This document shows, piece after piece, positions 9,793 to 19,062 of a stretch of 64,000 nucleotides of DNA. Position 1 is the stretch's first letter. Every line of letters begins with the position of its first letter. The position numbers and the translations under genes were made by a program. The stretch is from Bartonella sp. HY328 (GTDB taxonomy: Bacteria; Pseudomonadota; Alphaproteobacteria; Rhizobiales; Rhizobiaceae), in contig NZ_CP104884.1 in assembly GCF_025449335.1 (NCBI RefSeq), positions 219,365 through 283,364 on the forward strand, in the 5' to 3' direction. Below the pieces are notes generated by a model. It searched no databases, was not told the DNA's origin, and was given only the letters and a program-made list of their open reading frames with translations.

Positions 9793-9835
9793 GTTTAACT
9801 GTTAAGGTAAATTTCTAATAACTTACACTTAATAC

Positions 9836-10921
9836 TTACTCACCTTTGCGTTCACGGCCAATGGCATCGGCTGCACGCAATGCATTGAACACCATTTGCG
9901 CGGTAATTGTGCCAAGTTCATTGTGAATGGTTTCACCTGTCACCGTTGCAGCTTCCGCCGCTTTCATCAAATCTGCGTCGCTCACCTCCCCAAGACCGAT
10001 ATCGGCAAGGGTGGTTGGCAAATTGACCAATTCACAAAAATCAAAGATAAGATCAATCATTTCTGCATCTTTATCGGTGAGGATAAGGGATGCTAAAACG
10101 CCAATGGTGACTTTTTCACCATGCCAATAATGATGGGTTTGTGGCAATATAGTCAAACCATTATGGATGGCATGGCAGGCGGCCAAACCGCCACTTTCAA
10201 AACCAAGGCCGGAAAGCAAAGTATTGGCTTCAATGATTTTTTCAAGTGCCGGGGTTGGCACACCAGCTTCGCATGATTGATATGCAAGGGAGCCATATTC
10301 AAGCAAAGTATCAAAGCAAAGACGTGCTAAACCATAAGCGGTGTTAGAGCCAGGGCGACCTGTCATATTATTTGCTTTTGATAGGCGGCAGGATTCTGCT
10401 TCAAACCAAGTGGCAAGGGCATCACCAATTCCGGCAGCCAAAAAGCGGACGGGGGCTTTGGCAATAATAGCACTATCGACCAAAACAAGATCAGGGTTTT
10501 TTGGCAAAAATAAATAGCGGGAAAACTCGCCTTTTGGCGTATAGATAACCGATAGGGCGCTGCATGGTGCATCAGTAGACGCAAGGGTTGGCACAATAAC
10601 CACTGGTACTTTTAAAGTATGGGCGACGGCTTTTGCGGTATCAAGGGTCTTTCCGCCGCCAATACCTGCAACAACATCAATACCAGCAGTTTTTGCAAGA
10701 CGATCAATTTCTTCGTCACAGCATTCACCGGTAAAAACTTCAATGACTGATTGAATTTTATCACCTAGTCCTTGATTGATCGCATCATTATAATCTTTGG
10801 CAACAAAAGGATCTTCAAGCAGAAGAACTTTTTTTCCCAAACGCGCCAATTCTTCGCCCAGCAATGATAAAGCATTCGGGCCTTGAATATAACGTGATGG
10901 AAAAATTGTGGTGGTAATCAT
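9836..10921 (-). CDS. gldA: Glycerol dehydrogenase
   Basis: NAD-dependent metal alcohol dehydrogenase that oxidises glycerol to dihydroxyacetone; 361 residues is the usual length. The NAD-binding GGGKTLDTAKA is at 88-98, PTLASTDAPCSALSVIY at 111-127, and the metal ligands are expected at Asp167 (GIGDALATW), His250 (ACHAIHNGL) and His267 (HHYWHGEKV), all present. The start at 10921 has GAAAGGAC upstream. No dihydroxyacetone kinase or glycerol transporter is adjacent, so the physiological substrate (glycerol or another short diol) is not shown by context. Confidence 0.93.
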   Translation of the reverse strand: MITTTIFPSRYIQGPNALSLLGEELARLGKKVLLLEDPFVAKDYNDAINQGLGDKIQSVIEVFTGECCDEEIDRLAKTAGIDVVAGIGGGKTLDTAKAVAHTLKVPVVIVPTLASTDAPCSALSVIYTPKGEFSRYLFLPKNPDLVLVDSAIIAKAPVRFLAAGIGDALATWFEAESCRLSKANNMTGRPGSNTAYGLARLCFDTLLEYGSLAYQSCEAGVPTPALEKIIEANTLLSGLGFESGGLAACHAIHNGLTILPQTHHYWHGEKVTIGVLASLILTDKDAEMIDLIFDFCELVNLPTTLADIGLGEVSDADLMKAAEAATVTGETIHNELGTITAQMVFNALRAADAIGRERKGE

Positions 10922-11171
10922 TTTATGTCCTTTCGTTTCGACTATAAAAACAGCACGCCAAGCTTTATTGAGGCAAATGCCGCAATAACAAGCTTAACAA
11001 GGCAATATTGCACCACTATGATGGTGTTTAACATCTTGATCACCATCATATTATTTGTGATCTTTGGTTTAAATTATGGTGTTATCATTCAATGTAAAAG
11101 CCGCTTCTTTGTCGCAGGTACAGAAAAATTATATTTGCGACCAAACTAGCCTATATTTTTAAATATTGCCC

Positions 11172-12287
11172 TTAGCCTTCCTTGGCTTTTTCATCTTCAT
11201 CATCTTCAAAAATGGTAAAAAGTTTCAAGCCGATCATTGTCACCGATAAATTGGCATATTCGGTATTATCCCCCATGTCTTCATCACACCATGCATTAGT
11301 AACAATGGTGGTTAGACGATTTTCAACCAAAGGCAGCGCTCTTTTATGCGCCATTGCCCAATTAAGCACCATAAGGTGATAATTGACACATGTTTGACCA
11401 CCAAAACGTGCATAAAGATCCTCAAAGCCTTGATCCAACAGATCAAGATCGCAAAAACTTTCATCAAAGGGATTTTCTGCTATAGTAGATTGTAAGTAAT
11501 AGATAGCGGCATAAGCACCGGCGCCAAATTTATCCTTGGTTCGTTCAACCGCTATGCGTGCAAAATCTTCAACATCCTGCATGGAATCGCCAAACCAACG
11601 CGGCATAAGGCGAAAAGCATGATTGGCATAATGAGCAAGGTTATAAGGCTCTAATGCCACACATTTTTCAAAATATTGGTGAAGCTCGTCTCTGGTTACG
11701 CCACCATCACTATGCAGGCAATAATTAGCCAAATTCCATATTAAACAATTATCGGTCGTTTCATGGCAATCATTAAGTACGTCGCTTGCCTTCACCAAAT
11801 AGTCGCTATAGCCTTGCATACCACCTTCACTAACATCGCTTATATAGCCGCCACCACGTTTAGACCATCCGCGCTGATATAGGTAATAAGCATAAAGGCC
11901 GCAGCTAAAGGCGGTTTTGTCTTTTTGCCACCAGTCATTAAGAGCGGCTAAGCGTTCTTGCGCCGCTTTCATGTCATAATCGTTAATTATTGTAACTAGC
12001 GCGTCAAGGACTAAGCTACTTTTGAGCTGACCGCCGGATAAATATTCATCATTTTGCCGCATAGCATCGTAATCAGCCTCAAAGCCATCAAAATCATTAT
12101 TAGAAAATTTGAGTAAAAGATCGTAGATTTCTTGCTTAACAATCGGCGTTTCATCAAAAAGTGACTGAATATAAGTAAAATTTCTTTTTTTAAGATAACG
12201 CCTTTTTGCAAATTTAAAATAAATCTGATATGCAAATAAAAAGATCCGTACAAGCACGCAATATACTCCAATATCTCTTAAAAACAT
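11172..12287 (-). CDS. Uncharacterised 371-residue helical protein
   Basis: I do not recognise the family. An N-terminal hydrophobic stretch (about residues 6-24, VYCVLVRIFLFAYQIYF) may anchor it to the membrane, followed by KKR-rich residues. The rest is alpha-helical with aromatic and acidic residues, in a TPR/Sel1-like style (for example YFEKCVALEPYNLAHYANHAFRLMP), but without clear repeat periodicity. The C-terminus is very acidic (EDDEDEKAKE). It stands alone between gldA and the plus-strand small membrane genes. Confidence 0.65.
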   Translation of the reverse strand: MFLRDIGVYCVLVRIFLFAYQIYFKFAKRRYLKKRNFTYIQSLFDETPIVKQEIYDLLLKFSNNDFDGFEADYDAMRQNDEYLSGGQLKSSLVLDALVTIINDYDMKAAQERLAALNDWWQKDKTAFSCGLYAYYLYQRGWSKRGGGYISDVSEGGMQGYSDYLVKASDVLNDCHETTDNCLIWNLANYCLHSDGGVTRDELHQYFEKCVALEPYNLAHYANHAFRLMPRWFGDSMQDVEDFARIAVERTKDKFGAGAYAAIYYLQSTIAENPFDESFCDLDLLDQGFEDLYARFGGQTCVNYHLMVLNWAMAHKRALPLVENRLTTIVTNAWCDEDMGDNTEYANLSVTMIGLKLFTIFEDDEDEKAKEG

Positions 12288-12467
12288 TTAATTTTATATT
12301 TATAGGTATTTGTAATTTCAAAAGCAATTCTATCTATTTATATAAATATGGTTCAATTTAAAATCCGAGAATATATGAGAATAATTGTATTATATTTTGA
12401 ATTATTGTGAATTTCTATTTAATATATTACGTTGTTCAAGTACATCTATAATCATTTTGAGGCGGTT

Positions 12468-12638
12468 ATGACCAGATTTATTAAAGTCTATTGTTTAACT
12501 ATTTTTATAAGCATAATGGTTTTACCAATTGCATTTATTATCTATATGACTAAGCATGATGGCAATGTACTTAATACTTATGCAATACAAAACTTTCTGG
12601 ATGTTTTTATATATATGATGTATATTTACCTATTATGA
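12468..12638 (+). CDS. Small membrane protein, N-terminal half of a split family member
   Basis: 56 residues starting MTRFIKVYCLTIFIS at an ATG with GAGG at 12459-12462. The N-terminus matches the F-x-K-x-Y signature shared by genes at 15661, 16148, 16948, 62706, 63175 and 63523. One membrane helix is visible, then a short loop (KHDGNVLNTY) and the start of helix 2, where it stops at TGA 12636-12638. Intact relatives of 134-147 residues carry on in one frame. The missing part is encoded in the next frame, overlapping by four bases. Either the gene is frameshifted or it has become a coupled two-gene version. Confidence 0.6.
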   Translation: MTRFIKVYCLTIFISIMVLPIAFIIYMTKHDGNVLNTYAIQNFLDVFIYMMYIYLL

Positions 12639-12919
12639 ATTTAGTCATCATGGTTTGCGTAGCTTTGCCGCTTTATCAAAGGTTTAATAATCTGGCCTAT
12701 GGCAAAAGCACTGTCATTTTTGTTTATGCGCAGCTTGTAAGTATTTTAACATATTCAATTTATTTTTTTTGGAAGCTATTTGATTTTAGCCATAGCTTTG
12801 AAAAATCGGACTTTTTATTTTTATTTTTATCCATTATCCAAGGCCTTTTGTTTGCGGCAATTTTCAAATGGCTATATTTTGACTTCTACGGTGAAAAGGC
12901 AGAGGTTTATGACGTATAA
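12635..12919 (+). CDS. Small membrane protein, C-terminal half of a split family member
   Basis: 94 residues in the frame following 12468-12638; its ATG overlaps the upstream TGA (ATGA). NLVIMVCVALPLY at its start lines up with YLVLMVVIGLPLF of the intact 147-residue relative at 16148, and the remaining helices follow in order, so together the two pieces equal one 150-residue member. No ribosome binding site other than coupling is visible. Probably a fragment of a frameshifted gene, although stop-start coupling could still yield both halves. Confidence 0.55.
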   Translation: MNLVIMVCVALPLYQRFNNLAYGKSTVIFVYAQLVSILTYSIYFFWKLFDFSHSFEKSDFLFLFLSIIQGLLFAAIFKWLYFDFYGEKAEVYDV

Positions 12920-12955
12920 TATTAAAATTGCAGACAATTTTTATGTGTTGAGCAG

Positions 12956-14149
12956 TTAATTATCTTGCTTTTTTTCATTGCTTTGCCGCCAAAGCAGCGG
13001 AATAAGAATGGCAAGAACAATTGGAAAAACCAAAAGATTGATTATCACCCAGCCAGCACTTTCTAAAAGCACACCAGATAAAAATGACGATACTGCAACA
13101 CTGCCAAAAACAATAAAATCATTGATACCTTGCATTTTGGTTTTGTTTTGCGGCGTAGAAAGAGCAGCAACCATTGCTGTTGCACCGATAAAACCAAAAT
13201 TCCAGCCAAGCCCCAATAAAATTAGCGCAGTAAAAAAATGAATAAGTCCATAACCAGTCAAAGCCGCAAATGCCGATAGCATGATGAGCGTGAGACCAAT
13301 AGCGGTTATGCGTTCGGCACCAAATTTATTAATCAGGGTTCCGGTTACAAAACTTGGGCCAAACATTGCCAAAATATGCCATTGGATACCAAGGGTGGCT
13401 TGATCGATAGAGTGGTGATGGTCATGCATGGCCATGGGCGTTGCCGTCATTAAAAAGCTCATCAAGGCAAAGGAAATTGCACCGGCAATTGCCGCTAATA
13501 AAAAGCCGCGGATACGTAATATTTCACTAATTTTAATGGTGGACGTGTTGTGTAAAGTTTGGCTATCTGTTTGTATTATAGGGCGGTAGAAGAACAATAT
13601 CGGTATAACAAGCAAGGCCAAACCAGTTTGGCTTAAAAATGAGCCGACAAACTCAATATTCTCAAAGCTATTTCTTGTTCTGTTTGCCAATTGCGGACCT
13701 ATAACAGCGGCGATAAGTCCGCCAACCATAATCCATGAAATAGCGCGATTACGCATTTGTGGTGAAACACCGTCAGTTGCGGCAAAACGATAGCTTTGCA
13801 CATGGGCACCATAAATGCCGGCCAATAAAGTACCAAGGCAAAAGATAAAAAGCGAGCCATGAATAATGCCGTATGCTGCAACAAGGCCTGATAAAACGCC
13901 AAATATCGCGCCGACCAAATAGGCACAGCGCCGACCCAATTGCCGCATAAAAAACGCAGCTGGAATTACGCTTAAAGCAACGCCTGCTTGATAGATAGAT
14001 ACGGGCAATGTGGCAATGGCAGCATTATCGCTTAAATTGCGCCCGACTAAGCCACCAAGGGAAATAATAATTGGTGGACTTGAAGCACCAAGAGCTTGTG
14101 CCACGGTAAGCAGGCATAAATTTCTATATCCTTGGTGTTTGTTGTCCAT
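12956..14149 (-). CDS. MFS transporter
   Basis: 397-residue major facilitator with about 12 hydrophobic helices. The loop after helix 2 reads FMRQLGRRCAY, a variant of the GxxxDRxGRR motif A. A His-rich loop MAMHDHHHSIDQ falls near residues 240-251, between the two six-helix halves or at helix 7. Such single-gene MFS proteins are usually drug or metabolite exporters; the substrate is not deducible. It is convergent with the split membrane gene and has no obvious partner. Confidence 0.85.
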   Translation of the reverse strand: MDNKHQGYRNLCLLTVAQALGASSPPIIISLGGLVGRNLSDNAAIATLPVSIYQAGVALSVIPAAFFMRQLGRRCAYLVGAIFGVLSGLVAAYGIIHGSLFIFCLGTLLAGIYGAHVQSYRFAATDGVSPQMRNRAISWIMVGGLIAAVIGPQLANRTRNSFENIEFVGSFLSQTGLALLVIPILFFYRPIIQTDSQTLHNTSTIKISEILRIRGFLLAAIAGAISFALMSFLMTATPMAMHDHHHSIDQATLGIQWHILAMFGPSFVTGTLINKFGAERITAIGLTLIMLSAFAALTGYGLIHFFTALILLGLGWNFGFIGATAMVAALSTPQNKTKMQGINDFIVFGSVAVSSFLSGVLLESAGWVIINLLVFPIVLAILIPLLWRQSNEKKQDN

Positions 14150-14256
14150 ATTACCCTCCCCAAAATTATGGTTTTTATACTGTCAATATGCTTTTGCCTT
14201 TATTTTGTATATTTTTATAAAATGAAAATATGTAAGGTTTTAATTAATTTACCTTA

Positions 14257-15465
14257 TTAATTGCGGCATTGCCCCATATTTGAAACATAAATATCTTCAA
14301 AGCGTGTCGATGTAAAAGAGGATAGTGCCAAGGTTTTACCATCGTAATTATAGATGTGGTTTTCAAGCCAGACGGATTCACCAATACCTTTACAAACAGC
14401 TTTGGCGACAAGACTATTGCCAATAATTGCACCGTTTTCAAAAGCACAACTGCCTTCATAGCGTGATAATTCATAAATAATATGGTTATTGGCGGTAATT
14501 GCTTTAAGTGACACTGGCCCTTCCATACAAGCATCGACATTTTCGCCAAAATTCTTGCCCTTTAAACGGCTAATAAAGGTAGTAAGATCTTTATTTTCAC
14601 TATATTGGCTGGGTTGATAGCCCCAAAGGCTCAATGCATAAATGATAGCGGACTTTTCGTCATTAAATTCTTTTGGTTGCTTGCAGGCCGTATCATTGCA
14701 AATGCTATAGGGCGCCATTGTGTTCTCTGCTACTTCCGCCGGGCTATCAAAATCAAGCATTTGCATGGCTGAGTCAAATACACCAAGCAAAGCTGCCGTG
14801 CCAAGCAGTCCAAGGCATGCACCGGTGTTTTCTTTGACCATATTGTTACAGGCGCTTGATTGCATTTTGAAATAATTCTCATGGGCAGTGATATAATGCT
14901 CTTCTTTGGTCACGTCTCGCAGTTCACCATTTGCAATAGTAAAAATTTTCATAGGGGGCATTGCGCCAGCATAAGATGAAAACATGAAAAAATTTTGGTC
15001 ATAAGTGACCAATTCATTTAAGCCGTCACCGTCAATATCTTTTGGCACTAAAACATCGCCATCAAAACTACCAACATTGATGAGTTTTGCGCCATTGCTG
15101 TAATCTACAACATAAACCGCACTGCAACAATGGGTACCACCGCTAAATACCGATAAAACAATATTATACTTAGTACCTTCACCAAAACGGGCAATACTAA
15201 TATTGCCCAAAGGACCAGATTCTTTGAAGGTGAGTGGTTTTGCATTGGGCTTTACAATATCAAAGCGCATTTCAAAATCATCACCAATAGTTAAGGGAGT
15301 AAGTTTAACGGTAATGTCATTGAATCTAAAAGTTTGGACGCCATCTGCTAACCGCCATTTAAGCGTTTCTCCTTCAAACAGCATATTGCTATCTTGAGCA
15401 TGGGCATTGGAAAGGTTGAAGATTGTGATGAAGCAAAGCCCAATAAAAAACAATATGCGGTTCAT
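14257..15465 (-). CDS. Secreted protein of unknown function with an FG-GAP-like motif
   Basis: 402 residues from the ATG at 15465, which has GAGGG upstream and begins a clean signal peptide (MNRILFFIGLCFITIFNLSNAHA); a longer reading frame upstream would bury it. The mature protein has eight or more cysteines, so it is periplasmic with disulfides. DIDGDGLNELVTYD near residue 155 is the calcium-binding-like loop of FG-GAP/VCBS-type propellers. The rest is unassigned. It is divergent from the small membrane gene at 15661. Confidence 0.7.
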   Translation of the reverse strand: MNRILFFIGLCFITIFNLSNAHAQDSNMLFEGETLKWRLADGVQTFRFNDITVKLTPLTIGDDFEMRFDIVKPNAKPLTFKESGPLGNISIARFGEGTKYNIVLSVFSGGTHCCSAVYVVDYSNGAKLINVGSFDGDVLVPKDIDGDGLNELVTYDQNFFMFSSYAGAMPPMKIFTIANGELRDVTKEEHYITAHENYFKMQSSACNNMVKENTGACLGLLGTAALLGVFDSAMQMLDFDSPAEVAENTMAPYSICNDTACKQPKEFNDEKSAIIYALSLWGYQPSQYSENKDLTTFISRLKGKNFGENVDACMEGPVSLKAITANNHIIYELSRYEGSCAFENGAIIGNSLVAKAVCKGIGESVWLENHIYNYDGKTLALSSFTSTRFEDIYVSNMGQCRN

Positions 15466-15660
15466 AAAATCCCTCAATGAGTGCAAAATGCTGTAATAGC
15501 TGACAATTTGTCCAATTAAATTGGACTTAAACCAGTTGTTTGTAAATAACAAATAAGGTTTTATACAATATTTTAACAAAAGCCTTAAAACTTATTGCGT
15601 AACTATAATAAAAAAGCTTATTCATCGGTAATTGGAGACCCTGAAAGCAGTTGGAATAAA

Positions 15661-16089
15661 ATGAAAAGCTTTATCAATGCCTATTTATCAACCTTGGCGA
15701 TTTTATATGTTTTAGGATTTGTATTTTCGTTATTCTTGTTCCGCAATGATCTCGATTTATTAACAACATTGCTTCCTCAAAAAATGGCTTTGATGGTAAA
15801 AAGCTTAGCAATATATTTTGCTTTAATGTGGGTTGTAGCTTTGCCTTTTTTTAAACTTGTTACAAAACGGCGCAGTTTTTCTTGGCTGTTTAGCACGGTC
15901 ATGTGGTTTTTAATAAACACTTGCATGAGTTTTTTCACTTTGCTCCGTACCGGTGAAGTTCGCGCGATTTCAATACTAGGTATATTGGTGATTAGTATAC
16001 TTTTTGGTGTTATTTTTTTGGCTCCATATTCTTGGTTTAAAAGGCGCGAAAAGCCTACCAAACTTGATATTGCTAAAGAGTTTAGATAA
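15661..16089 (+). CDS. Small multi-TM protein, F-x-K/N-x-Y family
   Basis: 142 residues from ATG 15661 (MKSFINAYLSTLAILYV), chosen because this start matches all paralogues; an upstream TTG at 15595 would add 22 unrelated residues. Four hydrophobic helices are visible, with ALPFFKLVTKRRSFSWLF after helix 2 and a basic C-terminal tail (WFKRREKPTKLD). Function unknown. It is followed 58 bases downstream by the closely similar gene at 16148, a tandem duplication. Confidence 0.7.
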   Translation: MKSFINAYLSTLAILYVLGFVFSLFLFRNDLDLLTTLLPQKMALMVKSLAIYFALMWVVALPFFKLVTKRRSFSWLFSTVMWFLINTCMSFFTLLRTGEVRAISILGILVISILFGVIFLAPYSWFKRREKPTKLDIAKEFR

Positions 16090-16147
16090 TTTTAGCTTTT
16101 ACCATGGCTGTTGTGGAAAATTGCTACTATTTTAACTTGGGCAGAAA

Positions 16148-16591
16148 ATGAAAAGCTTTATTCAATCCTATATTTTGGCAGTTTTTATCAACGCCATATT
16201 CGTGTTTACTTTTTTTTGGCTAATATTAAAAGAGGACACTGAGACGTTCACAGAAACTGTTATGCCCGATGCTTTAGCGATATCTCTCATCTTGGCACTA
16301 TCATCAATTGTAGCTTATCTGGTTTTGATGGTGGTGATTGGACTGCCACTATTTGCAATTGTAAAAAAATTTACCGATTTTTCTTGGGTCTATGCAATTT
16401 TTATGGTGCTGGTGTTTGGTATTATTATGAATTATCTATGTATTATATTTTTGGAAAGTAGCGAAGATTTTCAATTACATTTATTTTTAATACTAAATGT
16501 GATTTTCAGCGCGATTTTTGCACCTATCCATTATTGGTTTAAAAAACGACAAAAGCCCTATTTAAAGAATGTGGATGAGGTTTTTAATTAA
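16148..16591 (+). CDS. Small multi-TM protein, F-x-Q/K-x-Y family
   Basis: 147 residues beginning MKSFIQSYILAVFIN. Four membrane helices; the helix 2-3 junction GLPLFAIVKKFTDFSWVYA and the tail HYWFKKRQKPYLKN parallel the gene at 15661, which ends in WFKRREKPTK. The basic tail after helix 4 places the C-terminus in the cytoplasm by the positive-inside rule. Function unknown. Six bases after its stop begins the first copy of the intergenic palindromic repeat, which could also act as its transcript end. Confidence 0.72.
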   Translation: MKSFIQSYILAVFINAIFVFTFFWLILKEDTETFTETVMPDALAISLILALSSIVAYLVLMVVIGLPLFAIVKKFTDFSWVYAIFMVLVFGIIMNYLCIIFLESSEDFQLHLFLILNVIFSAIFAPIHYWFKKRQKPYLKNVDEVFN

Positions 16592-16597
16592 ACAGCC

Positions 16598-16703
16598 AGA
16601 GCGCATTTCGATCTGATTGGATCAGATCGGCGCTCTAATCCATTGTTTACACCGCGTTTTTTGTCCGAAAACCGCTTCACACTTTTTTTAAAAACGCTCT
16701 AAT
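16598..16703 (+). repeat. Intergenic palindromic mosaic repeat, copy 1
   Basis: About 103 bases bounded by AGAGCGC and CGCTCT. The left part is a strong palindrome (AGAGCGC, GATCTGAT, TG, GATCAGATC, GCGCTCT); the right part reads CATTGTTTACACCGCG, then a TCCGAAAACCGCTTCACAC segment and an A/T run. A near-identical copy lies at 60590 and a partial inverted one at 24207. The architecture recalls the intergenic mosaic elements of Rhizobiales. The rest of 16592-16947 is AT-rich without a gene. Confidence 0.85.
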
Positions 16704-16947
16704 AGAAATTGACTTAAAATTATTCTGACTTGTTTATGGTGTTTATAAAACTAAAGCTAAAGAATTATACATATAGCTCGACATAAAAAGCTTTTGTAAA
16801 GACAAGTTTAAAAGAAACATAACTATCGCGCCAAATTTCATGCAATAGCATAAATAAATATCTATTGCTTCATGGTATTACTTGTGATAATTATATTGAA
16901 CAATGTTCAATATTTTAGGTGGTATTGCGGTTTGATAGGGGGATAAA

Positions 16948-17835
16948 ATGGGTAGTTTCGTAAAATCTTATGGGCTAACGATGCTGGTCACATGCTTAGT
17001 TGCATCTTTAATACTTGTATTGAAGCAATTTGTGCTGCAAATACCCGAATATAGCGATAAATCCATTTTGTTTATGCCGGCTGCTTCTTTTTTCGTTACC
17101 ACATTTGCTTATATTTTTTTCTTAAATTATATAATTTTATTTGTAATTATTGTTCCTATTTATGCAGTGATTAAAAAATTTGTTACCATTAACTGGTGGT
17201 CGGCCTTTATAATAGGTCTATGCGTTTGCAGTTTAAATGGATTCATTATATATCTTTTAATGGCTGAACGGTTTCCATTTATGTTCGCTCTCCGTTTGAT
17301 TTTACTCCATGGTGTGTTGTTTGGGGTGATTTTAAAGCTAATACATGATTATGCATTATCACCAAGCGGTATAAAATGGTTTAAAATAGGCAATTTTACC
17401 AAGGCTTATTGGTTTACTCTTTCTAGCCCCCTTATTTTTATCAATGTGCTTGTTTGGGGGTATATTTTAACAACTGAAAAATTTCCGTTGAAAGGTTGGG
17501 CTATATTTGGTGGGCTTATCGTAACTGAAGCATCAGAAATATTTTTCTTTTTGAATTTCTTTATCTATCTGGTGATTTATTGGGCTTTTTATAGGATTTT
17601 TTGCAAATATTATAGATTTGGCTTTTTAGCCGCTTGCAGTGTAGGTGTAGTCATCGGCCTAATCAATTGTTTAGCTTATACTTCTCGCTTTGGCGCGTTC
17701 GATAACTCATTTGAGATCTGGCGGATATTTATATGTGGCGGCTTTATTTTTGGGATTGTCTTATATATTGTCTATTTGTGGTTGTTACGTTCTAATCCCG
17801 ATAAAAAAGTAGATGCGGTTAATTTAAAGCCATAA
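16948..17835 (+). CDS. Double-length membrane protein: two fused F-x-K-x-Y family units
   Basis: 295 residues from an ATG preceded by GGGGG. Residues 1-145 (MGSFVKSYGLTMLVT...) resemble a full family unit. At about residue 146 a second unit begins (GNFTKAYWFTLSSPLIF), again with a F-x-K-x-Y signature and about four helices, so the protein is an internal duplication with roughly eight membrane segments. IVPIYAVIKKFVTINWW (unit 1) is the family's helix 2-3 junction; unit 2 has VIYWAFYRIFCKYY there. Function unknown. Confidence 0.72.
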   Translation: MGSFVKSYGLTMLVTCLVASLILVLKQFVLQIPEYSDKSILFMPAASFFVTTFAYIFFLNYIILFVIIVPIYAVIKKFVTINWWSAFIIGLCVCSLNGFIIYLLMAERFPFMFALRLILLHGVLFGVILKLIHDYALSPSGIKWFKIGNFTKAYWFTLSSPLIFINVLVWGYILTTEKFPLKGWAIFGGLIVTEASEIFFFLNFFIYLVIYWAFYRIFCKYYRFGFLAACSVGVVIGLINCLAYTSRFGAFDNSFEIWRIFICGGFIFGIVLYIVYLWLLRSNPDKKVDAVNLKP

Positions 17836-18199
17836 AACGTGGGCCCTTTCGCCAGTTAGATCGAAGCGTACAAGATTAAAGGGTGAAGTCATCGCACTAT
17901 TTAGTTTTTTACCAAATAGCACTAAACCCCAAATTTTTTACTTCTGAAAAAATGTCAAATATAATTTATGATGGGATGTTAGAACGCCTAAAGAGTGCTG
18001 CTATTTAATAAAGATTTTTGACTTTACATTCACTGTAAATCATATTTAATCTGGCCGCAGTAAAGTACTCCAATATTTTTATAGTGTTAGAGTATCGGCA
18101 ATTAAAACCTATTGCAAATTATAGAAAATATTTTGAAAATACAAAAATTAAGCATAAATGCAACGTAATTACCTTACTTTAGCGAAAGATGGATAGGAT
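17836..18199. other. Intergenic region without recognised features
   Basis: 364 AT-rich bases. No open frame, RNA gene or strong hairpin is supported. The promoter of the Sel1 gene should be at its right end; the SD-like GGATAGGA (18191-18198) sits immediately before its ATG. Confidence 0.4.
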
Positions 18200-18901
18200 A
18201 TGAAATTAAAAACTAATATAATGCGGTTGTTTTTAATGGTCATAATCAGCATTTTTTCCGTTCATATCAGCTATGGTGCTGAAAGCATAATGTCTCTTCG
18301 TGCCAAGGCAGAGCAAGGCGATGCAGTTGCCCAATTCAATTTGGCTATCATGTATGAAAATGGCAAAGGCGTTGTTGAGGATAAGGCTGAGGCAGTAAAG
18401 TGGTATAGGCTTGCTGCAGAGCAAGGGCTTGTCAAAGCGCAAAATAATTTGGGCCTTATGTATGATGAAGGTGAGGGTGTGGTTAAGGATCAAGCCGAGG
18501 CATTGAAATGGTATAGGCTTGCGGCAGATCAAGGCGATCCAAAGGCTCAAAATAATTTAGGTACGATATATGAAAATTGCCGAGGTGTTGCTAAAAATGC
18601 GGCTGAGGCGGTGAAATGGTATAAGCTTGCGGCAGAGCAAGGCAATGAAGACGCCCAGTATAATTTAGGTGTATTATATGATGGCGGTAATGGCATTGCT
18701 CAGAACGGGGACGAGGCGGTGAAATGGTATAAGCTTGCTGCCAATCAGGGTCATTTAGATGCGCAATATAATTTGGGTATCATGTTTTTAAATGGCAAAA
18801 ATATTAAGCAAGATAAGCTTGAAGCGATTAAATGGTTTAAGCTTGCTGCAAAGCAAGGTGACAAAGATGCGCAAAAGATTTTAAGACGCATAAACGACTA
18901 A
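18200..18901 (+). CDS. Secreted Sel1-repeat protein
   Basis: 233 residues: signal peptide (hydrophobic 9-22, cleavage after SYG near 27) and then five consecutive 36-residue Sel1-like repeats filling the rest. The repeats follow the pattern A-E-Q-G-x-x-x-A-Q-x-N-L-G-x-x-Y-x-x-G-x-G-V. Such solenoids are protein-protein interaction scaffolds in the envelope or are delivered to host cells. Unlike the other three Sel1 proteins of this window it lacks the cysteine tail. The repeats are also very similar at DNA level (for example GAGGCGGTGAAATGGTATAA twice), pointing to recent internal duplication. Confidence 0.9.
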   Translation: MKLKTNIMRLFLMVIISIFSVHISYGAESIMSLRAKAEQGDAVAQFNLAIMYENGKGVVEDKAEAVKWYRLAAEQGLVKAQNNLGLMYDEGEGVVKDQAEALKWYRLAADQGDPKAQNNLGTIYENCRGVAKNAAEAVKWYKLAAEQGNEDAQYNLGVLYDGGNGIAQNGDEAVKWYKLAANQGHLDAQYNLGIMFLNGKNIKQDKLEAIKWFKLAAKQGDKDAQKILRRIND

Positions 18902-19062
18902 TAGGTAAAATAGCATTTTCATTATTATTAAATAAAAGTGCTATTTGCTTCATAAATCTTTGATTGAGTTTCTTAATTTTTAGCCATTTGGGCAAAGAAC
19001 TATAAGGGAAAAGCATTTTTGGTGACATTCGCAAATATACCAAAAATGCTTTAAAATAAGAT

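Noticed and set aside
10925..11149. Plus-strand 74-codon frame divergent from gldA
   Set aside because: Its start lies inside the gldA ribosome site, it has no ribosome site of its own and its product has no family-like features.
18233..18550. Antisense frame with repeats across the Sel1 gene at 18200
   Set aside because: Its repetitive look is only the mirror of the Sel1 repeats.
18200..18901. DNA repeats within the Sel1 gene as a CRISPR-like array
   Set aside because: The period is 108 bases in one open frame and corresponds to 36-residue protein repeats.
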